Notes: generated by a model not told the origin, from the sequence alone. A stretch of DNA of 47,714 nt from Bacillota bacterium (GCA_023434855.1 JAEYSJ010000146.1:1-47714); one strand, 5' to 3'. Numbered from the stretch's first letter, positions 26,219 to 34,907 are shown. Program-made: numbers and translations.

Positions 26219-26247
26219 TTGCAAAGTGATTTTTGGTATAGTATAAT
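26219..26247 (+). promoter_or_regulatory. Sigma-A-like promoter of the cbi leader
   Basis: TTGCAA (26219-26224), a 17-base spacer and TATAAT (26242-26247). Transcription would start near 26254, about 235 bases before cbiM. Confidence 0.7.
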
Positions 26248-26253
26248 AACGAT

Positions 26254-26398
26254 AAACAAGCCTCTGAAGAGGCGCGTAGTTTAAAAAACCATGCAATAGT
26301 CATGGTGGCAAAATGATATATTTGGCGAAATGTCCACGAAGGGCGGTAAGGGTTTGGCGAAGAGCTTTATTTTACCGTATTTTGTGGATTTTTATTTT
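26254..26398 (+). promoter_or_regulatory. Structured leader with internal terminator upstream of cbiM
   Basis: Two small hairpins, GCCTC-TGAA-GAGGC and ACCATG...CATGGT, occupy the 5' half. Then a long stem (26333-26349 with 26372-26388, 17 pairs including G-U and one mismatch) is followed by TTTTTATTTT, a clear intrinsic terminator ahead of cbiM. This is riboswitch-like. The cobalamin-riboswitch box (GCCACTG and related segments) is not visible, and I cannot assign another class. A metal-sensing or unknown aptamer is possible. Confidence 0.6.
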
Positions 26399-26489
26399 CT
26401 GATTCAGAACTTATATCTTTTCAGGATAGTCTAAGCAAAAGTAATTTCCGCACCGTTTCGCAAACTGCATTTTCTATAGGAGGATTTTT

Positions 26490-27179
26490 ATGCATATTCC
26501 TGACGGCTACCTTAGTCCATCAACTTGTCTAACCTTGGGGGGTATTATGCTGCCGGTATGGTACAAGGCCTCAAAGGCTGTGAAAAAAAGTGTCGATGTG
26601 GCCAGAATTCCCTTTATGGCGATGGGAGCGGTATTTGCCTTTTTAATAATGATGTTTAATATACCTGTTCCGAACGGTACTACCGCCCACGCCGTAGGCA
26701 GTGTATTGCTGGCAGTCACCCTCGGACCATGGACCGCAGTCATTGCTGTCAGTGTGGCGTTGTTTATTCAGGCCGCTCTTTTTGGCGATGGCGGAATGCT
26801 GGCTTTTGGGGTTAATGCATTTAATATGGCATTTATTATGCCCTTTGCCGGTTATTATACTTACCGGTTAGCAGCTGGGAATACAGCTGCCGGTTCTTTT
26901 CGATCTGTCCTGGCTGCCGGAATCGGGGGATATGTGGGATTAAACATGGCTGCGTTAGCCGCCGCCGTGGAGTTCGGTATTCAACCGTTGTTATTTGTGG
27001 CGGCTGACGGTACTCCCTTATACTGTCCTTACGGACTTTCTGTGGCAATACCTGCAATGATGGCGGCACATTTGCTGGTTGCGGGCTTTGTGGAAGGAGC
27101 GGTTACTGCACTCGCGCTCAAGTTTGTCTGGAAAACGTCACCTGAGATTCTATCAGGCGAAATTTGTAGACACAAATAA
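26490..27179 (+). CDS. cbiM: Cobalt ECF transporter S component CbiM
   Basis: 229 residues with about six membrane helices. The diagnostic N-terminus MHIPDGYLSP is intact; in this family the amino group and His2 bind the metal. The loop NGTTAHAVGSVLLAVTLGP and QAALFGDGG are typical. The protein captures cobalt (or nickel) and works with the CbiQ/CbiO modules encoded next. TAGGAGG precedes the ATG. Placement behind the terminator-containing leader suggests controlled read-through. Co rather than Ni is inferred from the CbiM-like sequence. Confidence 0.93.
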   Translation: MHIPDGYLSPSTCLTLGGIMLPVWYKASKAVKKSVDVARIPFMAMGAVFAFLIMMFNIPVPNGTTAHAVGSVLLAVTLGPWTAVIAVSVALFIQAALFGDGGMLAFGVNAFNMAFIMPFAGYYTYRLAAGNTAAGSFRSVLAAGIGGYVGLNMAALAAAVEFGIQPLLFVAADGTPLYCPYGLSVAIPAMMAAHLLVAGFVEGAVTALALKFVWKTSPEILSGEICRHK

Positions 27180-27191
27180 GGAGTGAAATAT

Positions 27192-27506
27192 ATGTATCGT
27201 CGTTATTGGCTGGTATTTGCAATTCTGATATTAGTAACTCCCCTTGGCCTGCTGGCTGAAGGCACTGCCTGGGGAGAATGGGGGTCGGATGACCTTAGTG
27301 CTGTTTTAGGGTATGTTCCCCAGGGAATTGCCCAGGCTGATTCATGGTGGAAAGCGGCTTTCCCTGACTACAGCGTAAAGTTTCTCGGTCAGGGACTGAT
27401 GGCTGATCAATTGGGATATATAATTTCGGCAGCTTTGGGCTCTGTCTTAATATATGCTGCGGTGTTGGTCTATGGCAGAATAGTCGCCAAGACTAATATA
27501 AAATAG
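27192..27506 (+). CDS. PDGLE/CbiN-like small membrane component of the cobalt transporter
   Basis: 104 residues from the ATG at 27192, eight bases after AAGGAG; a GTG nine bases earlier overlaps the ribosome site. Two membrane helices (about 5-25 and 78-98) bracket an extracytoplasmic loop. The segment TPLGLLAEGTAWGEWG matches PDGLE-domain proteins that accompany or are fused to CbiM/NikM. Such proteins take the place of CbiN, helping load metal into the S component. It starts 12 bases after cbiM. Confidence 0.82.
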   Translation: MYRRYWLVFAILILVTPLGLLAEGTAWGEWGSDDLSAVLGYVPQGIAQADSWWKAAFPDYSVKFLGQGLMADQLGYIISAALGSVLIYAAVLVYGRIVAKTNIK

Positions 27507-27550
27507 CGATAAGATCCAAATCTTCCGACAAGCTTCTTTGAAATTAGGGT

Positions 27551-27572
27551 AGCGTGTTTTTTGAAATACGCT
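27551..27572. other. Hairpin upstream of cbiQ
   Basis: AGCGTGTTT pairs with AAATACGCT (one G-U) around TTTG, 22 bases before the cbiQ ATG. It shares the 11-mer GCGTGTTTTTT with a hairpin at 37570-37587. Confidence 0.4.
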
Positions 27573-27594
27573 CTATTAAGGTGAGGATGATTAT

Positions 27595-28545
27595 ATGAAT
27601 ACCCAATTGCCTGCCTGGCTAAAGGCAACGGAATGCCGCGATTTACCGTCTACTCCCGCGAAGTGGCGGAGAGCTGATTATTTGGAAAAGACACTGGCTG
27701 ATATCCATAATGTAATGGCTGAGGATATGTATCAGTCCGGTTTGGTTAACAGCGGCGGTATACTGCAACGTCTGGAGCCGCGGGTCAAAGTTATGGGGAT
27801 TGCCTTGCTGTTGTTGACGGTTGCTTTGACAAGGAGTTTGGGATCATTACTGGCAATGCATTGTTTGCTGGTGTTGTCCGCTTTATGGTCAGGCATGGGA
27901 TTGGTCGCGTATCTAAAGAGGGTATGGGGGCCGGCTTTACTATTTGCTGGACTGGCCATGCTACCGGGGGTAATTAATTGGGTGACGCCGGGAGAAGCGG
28001 CGTTCACAATTTATCAGGGATTATCCTGGCATTTAGGTCCGCTTGCTTTGCCGGCAGTACTGACAGTGACAAAACAGGGGTTGTCTGCTGCCTGTTTTGT
28101 GCTGCTGCGGGCTGCGGCCTCCTTGGGATTGGTCGCCCTGCTGGTAAAAACGACCAGGTGGGCAGTGCTTACTAAGGCCCTAGGGATATTTGGTTTGACA
28201 CAGGTGTTTGTAATGGTGTTGGATTTAACATACCGGTATCTGTTTTTATTTTTGCTACTGCTAACCGACTATTTACTGGGACGTAGAAGCCGCCTGGTAG
28301 GTTTGGAGCGGCATCACGGCATAATGGCCTGGATAGGAGGGGCCCTGGCCGGATTTTTCCGCATGGTATGGGAGTACAGCCAGGAAATTAGTGCTGCTAT
28401 GCAGGCCCGCGGGTATACCGGGGAAAATCATCAGGTCCTTGCAGCCCGTGTCGGTACACTTGATGTTTGCTTTTTAAGTGTTGTGGTAATAATATGTATC
28501 GGTATGTGGGGAGGCGCTCCGTTTGTCGGAACTTTCGGTTTTTGA
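27595..28545 (+). CDS. cbiQ: Cobalt ECF transporter T component CbiQ
   Basis: 316 residues, longer than the usual 220-270 because of an N-terminal cytoplasmic extension of about 50 residues before the first membrane segment. The T component couples ATP hydrolysis to the S component. The coupling-helix motif is visible in AAMQARGYTGE (the A-x-x-x-R-G type). A GGTGAGG site precedes the ATG. Its 3' end overlaps the cbiO start by 23 bases. Confidence 0.9.
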   Translation: MNTQLPAWLKATECRDLPSTPAKWRRADYLEKTLADIHNVMAEDMYQSGLVNSGGILQRLEPRVKVMGIALLLLTVALTRSLGSLLAMHCLLVLSALWSGMGLVAYLKRVWGPALLFAGLAMLPGVINWVTPGEAAFTIYQGLSWHLGPLALPAVLTVTKQGLSAACFVLLRAAASLGLVALLVKTTRWAVLTKALGIFGLTQVFVMVLDLTYRYLFLFLLLLTDYLLGRRSRLVGLERHHGIMAWIGGALAGFFRMVWEYSQEISAAMQARGYTGENHQVLAARVGTLDVCFLSVVVIICIGMWGGAPFVGTFGF

Positions 28546-29329
28546 ACTGAATAATATATCTTATAATTACCGTCCGGGTGAACCGGCACTGGAAAGTATC
28601 AATTTGACCGTTGGCGCCGGCGAACAACTTGTTCTGTTAGGTCCGAACGGTTGTGGTAAATCGACGTTGCAAAAGGTGCTGGCCGGTTTAATATTTCCCA
28701 CTGGCGGCCGGTTTGCTGCCTTTGGCAGTGAGATTACAGCGGTCCGGATGCGGGATAAAACTTTTGCGGCAATTTTCCGGCGCAAGGTAGGGTTTGTTTT
28801 TCAAAATTCGGATGTGCAGATCTTCTGCGCCAGCGTAGTGGATGAAGTCATGTTTGGTCCGCAGGCTATGGGTATGCCGTTGGAACAAGCAAGGGCGCGG
28901 GCGGAAGAATTACTTGAATTTGTAGGTATTAGTCATTTGGCAGACCGCCTGCCGCATCATCTGAGTGGTGGGGAGAAGAAAAAGGTAGCTATTGCTGCAG
29001 TTTTGGCAGTCAATCCTGAAGTGATAATTCTGGACGAACCGACTAACGGATTGGATCCGAAAACACAGCGATGGATGATCAACACACTGAACCAACTTAA
29101 CAGTCACGGTAAAACTATTATTACCGCCACTCACCATCTTGATTTGGTGCCTGAGCTTGCACACCGGGTAGTGGTTGTAGGGGAAAATCATACGATTATT
29201 GCCGACGGCCAACCGGAAGAAATTCTGGCAGACAGGGATTTGCTACTTTCGGCAAATTTAATTGATGAACGGTATCATGTGCACTTGCATGGTAAGCATG
29301 GCCATGTACATGTACATCAGGGGGAATAG
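28523..29329 (+). CDS. cbiO: Cobalt ECF transporter ATPase CbiO with His-rich C-terminus
   Basis: 268 residues from a TTG eight bases after GGGGAGG, inside the end of cbiQ. Walker A GPNGCGKST (40-48), Q-loop GFVFQNSDVQ, signature LSGGEKKKVA, Walker B VIILDEPTNGLDP and H-loop ATHHLD are intact. The last 18 residues contain seven histidines alternating with Val, Leu, Gly and Lys, a likely Co/Ni-binding tail. It completes the CbiM-(N-like)-Q-O importer, whose product serves cobamide synthesis. The downstream Nudix gene begins within five bases. Confidence 0.93.
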   Translation: MSELSVFELNNISYNYRPGEPALESINLTVGAGEQLVLLGPNGCGKSTLQKVLAGLIFPTGGRFAAFGSEITAVRMRDKTFAAIFRRKVGFVFQNSDVQIFCASVVDEVMFGPQAMGMPLEQARARAEELLEFVGISHLADRLPHHLSGGEKKKVAIAAVLAVNPEVIILDEPTNGLDPKTQRWMINTLNQLNSHGKTIITATHHLDLVPELAHRVVVVGENHTIIADGQPEEILADRDLLLSANLIDERYHVHLHGKHGHVHVHQGE

Positions 29330-29333
29330 AAAA

Positions 29334-29984
29334 TTGATCAGCCCTGAACAATTCCGCAAAGAATTAACGGAGTGTTTGTCACGGCGGAAAAACGAGAACG
29401 TGACAAGAATTAATAACGACTATTTCCAGGCTGCAGTCCTAGTTCCTTTAGTATTGTCTGATGGTAAGCTATCGCTGCTGTTTGAGGTGCGATCGTCGCA
29501 GCTTGCCTGGCAGCCTGGGGAAATATGCTTTCCGGGCGGGCATATCGAACAATCTGACGACGGCCCTGCGGCGGCGGCTGTGCGGGAAACATTGGAGGAA
29601 CTTGGTCTGGCGCCATCCAAAATAAATGTTTTGGGGGCGCTTGATGTATATATCGGCCCGATTGGGGTGATGCTGTATCCATTCGTTGGATATCTTACCG
29701 ACATTAAGGCCGTCAGTCCAAATAGCGGTGAAGTAGCAGAGATTTTTACTGTGCCGTTGGATTACCTATTAGCTATTCAGCCGCAAATAGCGCATATGGA
29801 GATGGGAACAAGGCCGTTGGCTGATTTTCCCTTTAAACTTGTGCCTGGCTATCATGCCGGTTGGAAGCGACGCAGCACCTATCAGGTATTCTTTTACCAA
29901 TACGGGCCATATGTTATTTGGGGATTAACAGCGCAAGTGTTGTACAACTTTTTGACCTTTTGTCAAGAATTTAAAAAAGTATGA
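29334..29984 (+). CDS. Nudix hydrolase, CoA-pyrophosphatase-like
   Basis: 216 residues from the TTG at 29334, preceded by AGGGGGAA; longer in-frame versions would overlap the cbiO His-tail region. The protein resembles NudL/YeaB-type enzymes that cut CoA or related pyrophosphates to 4'-phosphopantetheine and 3',5'-ADP. The Nudix box is FPGGHIEQSDD followed nine residues later by RETLEELGL, in the relaxed CoA-hydrolase form. A upstream LLFEVRSSQLAWQPGEI segment also fits that group. Position at the end of the cbi operon suggests co-transcription without a clear functional link; a cobamide-related nucleotide substrate is a speculative alternative. Confidence 0.85.
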   Translation: MISPEQFRKELTECLSRRKNENVTRINNDYFQAAVLVPLVLSDGKLSLLFEVRSSQLAWQPGEICFPGGHIEQSDDGPAAAAVRETLEELGLAPSKINVLGALDVYIGPIGVMLYPFVGYLTDIKAVSPNSGEVAEIFTVPLDYLLAIQPQIAHMEMGTRPLADFPFKLVPGYHAGWKRRSTYQVFFYQYGPYVIWGLTAQVLYNFLTFCQEFKKV

Positions 29985-29991
29985 TAATATA

Positions 29992-30016
29992 AAAAGCCCT
30001 CTATAGCAGAGGGCTT
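29992..30016 (-). terminator. Terminator of the minus-strand small gene
   Basis: AAGCCCTC pairs with GAGGGCTT around seven bases. Read on the minus strand it is followed by TTTTTATATT, so it mainly ends the gene at 30022-30309. It may also serve the Nudix transcript. Confidence 0.75.
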
Positions 30017-30021
30017 GGCTT

Positions 30022-30309
30022 TTATACACCGGGTAGACTTGCAATGCGCCAGGAATGGCCATGCATTGCCTGGTTGTACACTTCTGTAATGGTTTCAAAT
30101 AATGTCGCACGCTTAATCGTTCGTTTTTTATTCAGCAGCGAAAATTTAAACCATCGTCCTTCACGGGAAAGTTGGTAGATAGCATTGTTGATCTCTAAAA
30201 GTACCGACTTGGTTGGTGAAACTAAAAGCGCATCTTCAAGCATTTTTACTGCGTTTCCATCAAGTGGCGGCAAAGGCGTAAGCAGTTTGTTTTCTTTGAC
30301 ATCCTTCAA
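30022..30309 (-). CDS. Unrecognised small protein
   Basis: 95 residues, not recognised. It is the only minus-strand gene between 7 and 47 kb that I support. A GGGAG site lies 11 bases before a TTG, an in-frame stop just upstream fixes the reading start, and a terminator with a proper T run follows on the same strand. A TATAAT lies upstream (reverse strand near 30355-30362), with no clear -35 box. The protein is mixed-charge and has no membrane segment or signal. The middle (residues about 20-80) is probably helical, with LLEINNAIYQLSREGRWFKF and KKRTIKRATLFETITEVYNQ. It may be a lineage-specific protein. Confidence 0.6.
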   Translation of the reverse strand: MKDVKENKLLTPLPPLDGNAVKMLEDALLVSPTKSVLLEINNAIYQLSREGRWFKFSLLNKKRTIKRATLFETITEVYNQAMHGHSWRIASLPGV

Positions 30310-30522
30310 TGGTCAACACGCTCCCTTTTTCAGAATATTAAATTGTTTAATATTATTATAGCACTTTTACCATAAAAAGCGCCATTTATAATTTAACTAA
30401 ATAGAACCTTATAGGCGCATAGACAAGCTGTTTGGCAAAGTAACTGGCTGTAGTTCAGTATTCTATGATATATTTACTATTATTACATTTTATACAAGAA
30501 ATTAATTAAGTGTTTAGAAAAC

Positions 30523-30551
30523 TTTACAAATAGGAAAAAGTAAAGTACAAT
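30523..30551 (+). promoter_or_regulatory. Sigma-A promoter for thiC
   Basis: TTTACA (30523-30528), a 17-base spacer and TACAAT (30546-30551). The start would lie near 30558, just ahead of the TPP aptamer. Confidence 0.75.
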
Positions 30552-30569
30552 CTGGTTAGATTAATATGA

Positions 30570-30652
30570 AGGCTAGGGGCGCCTTGGGCTGAGAGGAATT
30601 ATCTATTCCGACCCTTTAACCTGATGTGGTTAGTACCACCGTAGGGAAGCTA
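30570..30652 (+). ncRNA. TPP riboswitch (THI element)
   Basis: Conserved THI-box parts are seen in order: AGGGGCGCC, GGGCTGAGA, GACCCTTTAACCTGAT and CCGTAGGGAAGC. It lies between the promoter and thiC. Binding of thiamin pyrophosphate should lower thiC expression through the downstream hairpin. Confidence 0.97.
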
Positions 30653-30671
30653 AATATCATGGGATACATGA

Positions 30672-30706
30672 ACAGGCTTGCTATGGGGGTAAGCCTGTAT
30701 TTTATT
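30672..30706 (+). terminator. Terminator in the thiC leader
   Basis: ACAGGCTT pairs with AAGCCTGT around an 11-base loop, followed by ATTTTATT. It is the likely expression platform of the TPP riboswitch. Confidence 0.75.
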
Positions 30707-30733
30707 AAAGTATATTTATAAGGAGTAAGTGTG

Positions 30734-32035
30734 ATGAAGTATACTACTCAGATGGATGCTGCCAAACAGGGAATTATTACTGAACAAATGCGCGTTGTGG
30801 CCCGCAAGGAGCAAATGGAGGAAAACCGCCTGCGGGAATTAGTATCAGAAGGCAAGATTGTCATTCCCGCCAATAAGAACCATGTATGCCTGAATCCTGA
30901 AGGTGTAGGCCAAGGCATGCGAACAAAAATAAACGTAAATCTTGGTGTGTCTAAAGATTGCTGCGACCTGGACGCCGAACTGGAGAAAGCTATGGGGGCA
31001 GTAGCCCTGAAAGCAGAGGCCATAATGGATTTAAGCTGCTATGGTAAGACACGGGAGTTTCGCCGGAAATTGGTGGATGCGTGTCCGGTTATGATCGGAA
31101 CGGTGCCTATGTATGATGCGGTAGGGCTCTTAGACAAAGAATTAAAAGATATTACTGCAGATGAATTTTTTAAAGTAGTAGAAACCCATGCCGAAGACGG
31201 CGTGGATTTCATGACCATTCACTGCGGTATCAACAAGGCTACTGCCCGGAAGGTCAAGGACAACAAACGTCTGACTAACATTGTGTCCCGGGGAGGATCA
31301 TTGCTTTTTGCCTGGATGGAGCTCAATAACCGGGAAAATCCCTTTTTCGAGCAATACGATAGACTGCTGGACATATGTGCAAAGTATGATGTAACAATTA
31401 GCCTTGGTGACGCCTGCCGCCCCGGATCAATTAATGATTCAACCGATGCTGCCCAAATTGAAGAGTTAATCGTACTGGGTGAACTGACTAAACGAGCCTG
31501 GTCACGTAATGTACAGATAATGATTGAAGGGCCGGGGCATATGGCTATTAACGAAATTGCCGGTAATATGATGCTGCAAAAAAGGCTATGCCACGGTGCA
31601 CCTTTTTATGTATTAGGTCCTATTGTTACCGATATTGCCCCAGGTTATGATCATATTACCAGTGCTATCGGCGGAGCGATTGCCGCTACCCACGGAGCCG
31701 ATTTTCTGTGTTACGTAACACCTGCCGAACATTTGCGACTGCCCACACTGGAAGATGTAAAAGAAGGAATTATTGCTGCCCGGATTGCTGCACATGCTGC
31801 CGACATCGCCAAAGGAATACCCGGGTCGCGTGAATGGGATAATCAGATGAGTCAAGCCAGGGCAGATGTTAATTTTCCCCGCATGCTTGAACTGGCCATC
31901 GACCCGGAAAAAGCGCAACGCTACCGGGGTGAGTCGCAGCCGGAGTGTGAGGATACCTGTACAATGTGTGGACAAATGTGTCCAATGAAAAATATGAAGA
32001 AAATATTAAATGGGGAGGATGTATGTATTAAATAG
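30734..32035 (+). CDS. thiC: Phosphomethylpyrimidine synthase ThiC
   Basis: A radical-SAM-like enzyme that rearranges aminoimidazole ribotide into HMP phosphate for thiamin. The 433-residue protein matches the shorter ThiC form without the N-terminal extra domain. The ATG at 30734 is eight bases after AAGGAG; a GTG directly before it is an alternative. Motifs [32 protein letters not shown] and EGPGHMA are present. The C-terminal cluster motif is CTMCGQMC, spaced Cys-x2-Cys-x3-Cys, one residue shorter than the E. coli pattern but like other short ThiC proteins. It is controlled by the TPP riboswitch. The benzimidazole synthase BzaF is a paralog, but TPP control argues for thiamin. Confidence 0.96.
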   Translation: MKYTTQMDAAKQGIITEQMRVVARKEQMEENRLRELVSEGKIVIPANKNHVCLNPEGVGQGMRTKINVNLGVSKDCCDLDAELEKAMGAVALKAEAIMDLSCYGKTREFRRKLVDACPVMIGTVPMYDAVGLLDKELKDITADEFFKVVETHAEDGVDFMTIHCGINKATARKVKDNKRLTNIVSRGGSLLFAWMELNNRENPFFEQYDRLLDICAKYDVTISLGDACRPGSINDSTDAAQIEELIVLGELTKRAWSRNVQIMIEGPGHMAINEIAGNMMLQKRLCHGAPFYVLGPIVTDIAPGYDHITSAIGGAIAATHGADFLCYVTPAEHLRLPTLEDVKEGIIAARIAAHAADIAKGIPGSREWDNQMSQARADVNFPRMLELAIDPEKAQRYRGESQPECEDTCTMCGQMCPMKNMKKILNGEDVCIK

Positions 32036-32075
32036 AGATATCCCAGTGTCCTCTGGAGATAGGCCGTATACCCAT

Positions 32076-32098
32076 AAGCCGCATTAGCGGCTTTTCTT
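32076..32098 (+). terminator. Terminator after thiC
   Basis: AAGCCGC and GCGGCTT around ATTA, followed by TTCTT. Confidence 0.8.
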
Positions 32099-32193
32099 GC
32101 AATAATATTGGAAAGTATATGCTTTTGAGGCTGCCAGACCGGTTAGAAATGTCCTTAATATACAAAAACTGAGGTTTTTCTTACAGGGAAGTA

Positions 32194-32222
32194 TTATTTT
32201 ACCAACGCTTTTGTGGTATAAT
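32194..32222 (+). promoter_or_regulatory. Possible extended -10 promoter for glnS
   Basis: TATAAT at 32217-32222 is preceded by TGG (extended -10). The -35 region is weak (TTATTT). Confidence 0.45.
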
Positions 32223-32325
32223 AAACAAATATACTGTATACTGGCTTTGCTCGGTTAGCAGGAAATATTATACTAATGACGAATTGTGAAAAATTAAACA
32301 GAATGACCAAAGGAGCCTTGAACCA

Positions 32326-34002
32326 ATGAGTGATATTCCTATTATACCGTCTAACTTTATTGAAAATATTATTTCAGATGACTTAAAAGATAATAAGAAC
32401 AATGGAAAAGTTCACACTCGATTTCCTCCTGAGCCTAACGGTTATTTACACATTGGACATGCAAAATCGATTTGTCTCAATTTTGGTACAGCGTTGGAAT
32501 ATAATGGACTGTGCAATTTGCGGTTTGATGACACCAATCCGAGTAAAGAAGATGTGGAATATGTGGAATCAATTAAGGAGGATGTCCGTTGGCTGGGATT
32601 TGACTGGGATGACCGGATGTTTTATGCCTCCGATTATTTTGATCAGCTGTACGATTTTGCCGTACAACTTATAAAAACAGGCAAAGCCTATGTCGATGAT
32701 TTAACGGCGCCGGAAATTAAGGAATACCGGGGAACGCTTAATCAGCCAGGTAAAGACAGTCCATACCGCGAACGGTCTGTTGAAGAAAATTTGGACCTAT
32801 TTTCAAAAATGAAAGCTGGCGAATATCCCGATGGTTCACGGGTGCTGCGGGCCAAAATAGATATGGCTTCACCTAACCTGAATTTGCGTGATCCTGTTTT
32901 ATATCGTATTTTACGGGCAACGCATCATCGCACCGGTGATAAGTGGTGTATTTACCCCATGTACGACTATGCCCATCCTATTTCTGACGCTATCGAAGGA
33001 ATTACTCACTCTATTTGTACGTTGGAATTTGAAGATCATCGTCCTTTATATGACTGGGTACTGGAAGAGTTAAATTTTAATCCCCGGCCACGGCAGATCG
33101 AATTTGCCCGCCTTAACCTTACAAACACAGTAATGAGCAAACGCCACTTGCGGACACTTGTCGAAGAGGGGAAAGTTAGCGGTTGGGATGACCCCAGGAT
33201 GCCGACAATTTCGGGATTGCGGCGTAGGGGATATACGCCTGAAGCGATCCGGGATTTTTGTGACCGCATCGGAATCGCGAAAAGTAACAGCACCGTCGAT
33301 GTAGCACTATTAGAACACTGTATCAGGGAAGATTTAAACAGCCGGGCGGCGCGCATAATGGCAGTTCTGCGTCCATTGAAGGTGGTAATAGAGAATTATC
33401 CGGAGGGCCAAGTGGAAGAACTGGAGGCCGAGAACAATCCGGAGAATCCGGAGATGGGCTCAAGAAAAATTCCTTTTTCCCGGGAAGTGTACATTGAACA
33501 GGATGACTTTATGGAGAACCCGCCTAAAAAATTCTTCCGGCTGTATCCTGGAGGAGAAGTACGCCTGAAGCATGCCTATATAATTAAATGTGAGCAAGTA
33601 ATTAAGGACTCATCCGGGGAAGTTGTGGAATTACGCTGTACCTATGACCCGGATACCAAAAGCGGCGGGGCAGCCAGCGGGCGCAAAGTAAAAGGTACGC
33701 TGCATTGGGTTTCCGCGGACCAGGCAGTCAAAACACAAGCACGTCTTTATGATTATCTGTTTATAGATCAAAATGACGGTGACGGGCCGGAAGAGCAGCA
33801 AACAATAATCAACCCCAATTCTTTGGAACTTCTGAATGATTGCCTCGTTGAACCAAGTATGACAAATGCGGCTCCGGGTACAAGGTATCAGTTTTTGCGA
33901 CAGGGTTACTTTTGTCTTGATGCTGATTCTTCGCCGGAGAGAATGGTATTTAATCGCATAGTAGGACTGCGTGATTCCTGGGCCAAGGCTCAGAAAGCTT
34001 AA
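32326..34002 (+). CDS. glnS: Glutaminyl-tRNA synthetase
   Basis: 558 residues, close to the E. coli GlnRS length. It charges tRNA(Gln) with glutamine directly. The class I motifs are [16 protein letters not shown] (HIGH) and VMSKRHL (KMSKS-like). [15 protein letters not shown] and the C-terminal anticodon-binding beta-barrels (about 340-550) are typical of GlnRS rather than GluRS. AAAGGAG lies before the ATG. The gene is alone between terminators. Many Firmicutes lack GlnRS and use GatCAB transamidation, so its presence is worth noting, though it is known in some clostridia. Confidence 0.96.
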   Translation: MSDIPIIPSNFIENIISDDLKDNKNNGKVHTRFPPEPNGYLHIGHAKSICLNFGTALEYNGLCNLRFDDTNPSKEDVEYVESIKEDVRWLGFDWDDRMFYASDYFDQLYDFAVQLIKTGKAYVDDLTAPEIKEYRGTLNQPGKDSPYRERSVEENLDLFSKMKAGEYPDGSRVLRAKIDMASPNLNLRDPVLYRILRATHHRTGDKWCIYPMYDYAHPISDAIEGITHSICTLEFEDHRPLYDWVLEELNFNPRPRQIEFARLNLTNTVMSKRHLRTLVEEGKVSGWDDPRMPTISGLRRRGYTPEAIRDFCDRIGIAKSNSTVDVALLEHCIREDLNSRAARIMAVLRPLKVVIENYPEGQVEELEAENNPENPEMGSRKIPFSREVYIEQDDFMENPPKKFFRLYPGGEVRLKHAYIIKCEQVIKDSSGEVVELRCTYDPDTKSGGAASGRKVKGTLHWVSADQAVKTQARLYDYLFIDQNDGDGPEEQQTIINPNSLELLNDCLVEPSMTNAAPGTRYQFLRQGYFCLDADSSPERMVFNRIVGLRDSWAKAQKA

Positions 34003-34015
34003 TTTATTAGAGATG

Positions 34016-34052
34016 AAACAGACGGCATTTATAAAGGATGCCGTCTGTTTTA
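34016..34052 (+). terminator. Terminator after glnS
   Basis: A 13-base stem, AAACAGACGGCAT with ATGCCGTCTGTTT, a nine-base loop, then TTAATT. Confidence 0.85.
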
Positions 34053-34108
34053 ATTGTATATGAAAAATTTATAATATACAAAAGGTAATATTTTCTGCAT
34101 AATATAGG

Positions 34109-34145
34109 TATGCCTGATTAATTATGGAAATATAAATTAGGCATA
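34109..34145. promoter_or_regulatory. Inverted repeat upstream of phoU
   Basis: TATGCCT and AGGCATA, with partly complementary AT-rich flanks, lie about 80 bases before phoU. It could be an operator; no known Pho-box pattern was recognised. Confidence 0.35.
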
Positions 34146-34223
34146 TGTCTTAACAAATAATTCATGCCGGGAAATATATTGGCATAAGTAGTGAAAAGAC
34201 ATTTTGGAGAGAGGGGGATTTTT

Positions 34224-34895
34224 ATGAATGTCAGAAAAGACTACGACGAGAAGCTAATGGAAATCAGCAGGCTAATTAATCAGATGGGCAGGCAAACTAC
34301 GATATTTGTGGCTGGGGTAGTGGAAGCTCTGGTAGTCTTTGATGGCGAAGGTGCCAGAAATGTTCGCCATCATGAGAGTGAAGTAGATGAATTATATCGG
34401 ATAATTGACGAGAAATGTATTACTCTCATAGCCACGCAACAGCCGGCAGCCGGTGATTTGCGATTTCTAATTTCCAGTGTCAAAATATCTGGGGAAATAG
34501 AGCGAATTGCCGATTATGCAAATAATATTGCTAAAATAATTCATAAGAAGCTTCCTGAGTTAGAATTAAGGCCGGTGTCCCATTTGGGCAGCGCTATCAG
34601 AAGTATGGGCGTTCTGGCTGTTGAAATGCTGGCTGATGCGGTTCAGGCTTTTGAAAATAAAGATCGTATGTTTGTCGATGTTGCCAAACAGCGGGATATG
34701 GAGGTAAATAAAGCTCACCGGAATTTATTTAAGCTAATGATAGGTACCGGTTGCCCGGATAGTAATGTTCAAACAGCAATTTTAGAATTGTACACAGCCG
34801 TCCGTTACCTTGAGCGGGTTGCCGACAGGGCTGTAAACATAGCGGAATGGGTATTTTATATGGAAACCGGGTTTCATTACAAAAAAGGAGCGTAA
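34224..34895 (+). CDS. phoU: PhoU family phosphate-uptake regulator
   Basis: 223 residues with two PhoU repeats (about 10-100 and 115-210), forming the expected pair of three-helix bundles. The conserved acidic metal-site patterns are visible: HHESEVDELYRIIDEKC, LRFLISSVKISGEIERIADYANNIA in repeat one and AVRYLERVADRAVNIAEWV in repeat two. I use the ATG at 34224, six bases after GAGGGGG; a GTG 33 bases upstream lacks a site. PhoU proteins restrain Pst phosphate uptake and PhoR signalling. No pst or phoR gene is near, so it is an orphan copy, and an alternative partner such as a Na/Pi transporter is possible. Confidence 0.88.
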   Translation: MNVRKDYDEKLMEISRLINQMGRQTTIFVAGVVEALVVFDGEGARNVRHHESEVDELYRIIDEKCITLIATQQPAAGDLRFLISSVKISGEIERIADYANNIAKIIHKKLPELELRPVSHLGSAIRSMGVLAVEMLADAVQAFENKDRMFVDVAKQRDMEVNKAHRNLFKLMIGTGCPDSNVQTAILELYTAVRYLERVADRAVNIAEWVFYMETGFHYKKGA

Positions 34896-34907
34896 AATTC
34901 ACATGCT

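Noticed and set aside
26254..26398. Cobalamin riboswitch before cbiM
   Set aside because: The expected conserved boxes are missing; only the terminator and small hairpins can be supported.
30731..30733. GTG as the start of thiC
   Set aside because: The following ATG has better spacing (eight bases) to AAGGAG; kept only as an alternative.
30734..32035. BzaF (5-hydroxybenzimidazole synthase) instead of ThiC
   Set aside because: The TPP riboswitch and the distance from other cobamide genes favour ThiC, although the families are related.
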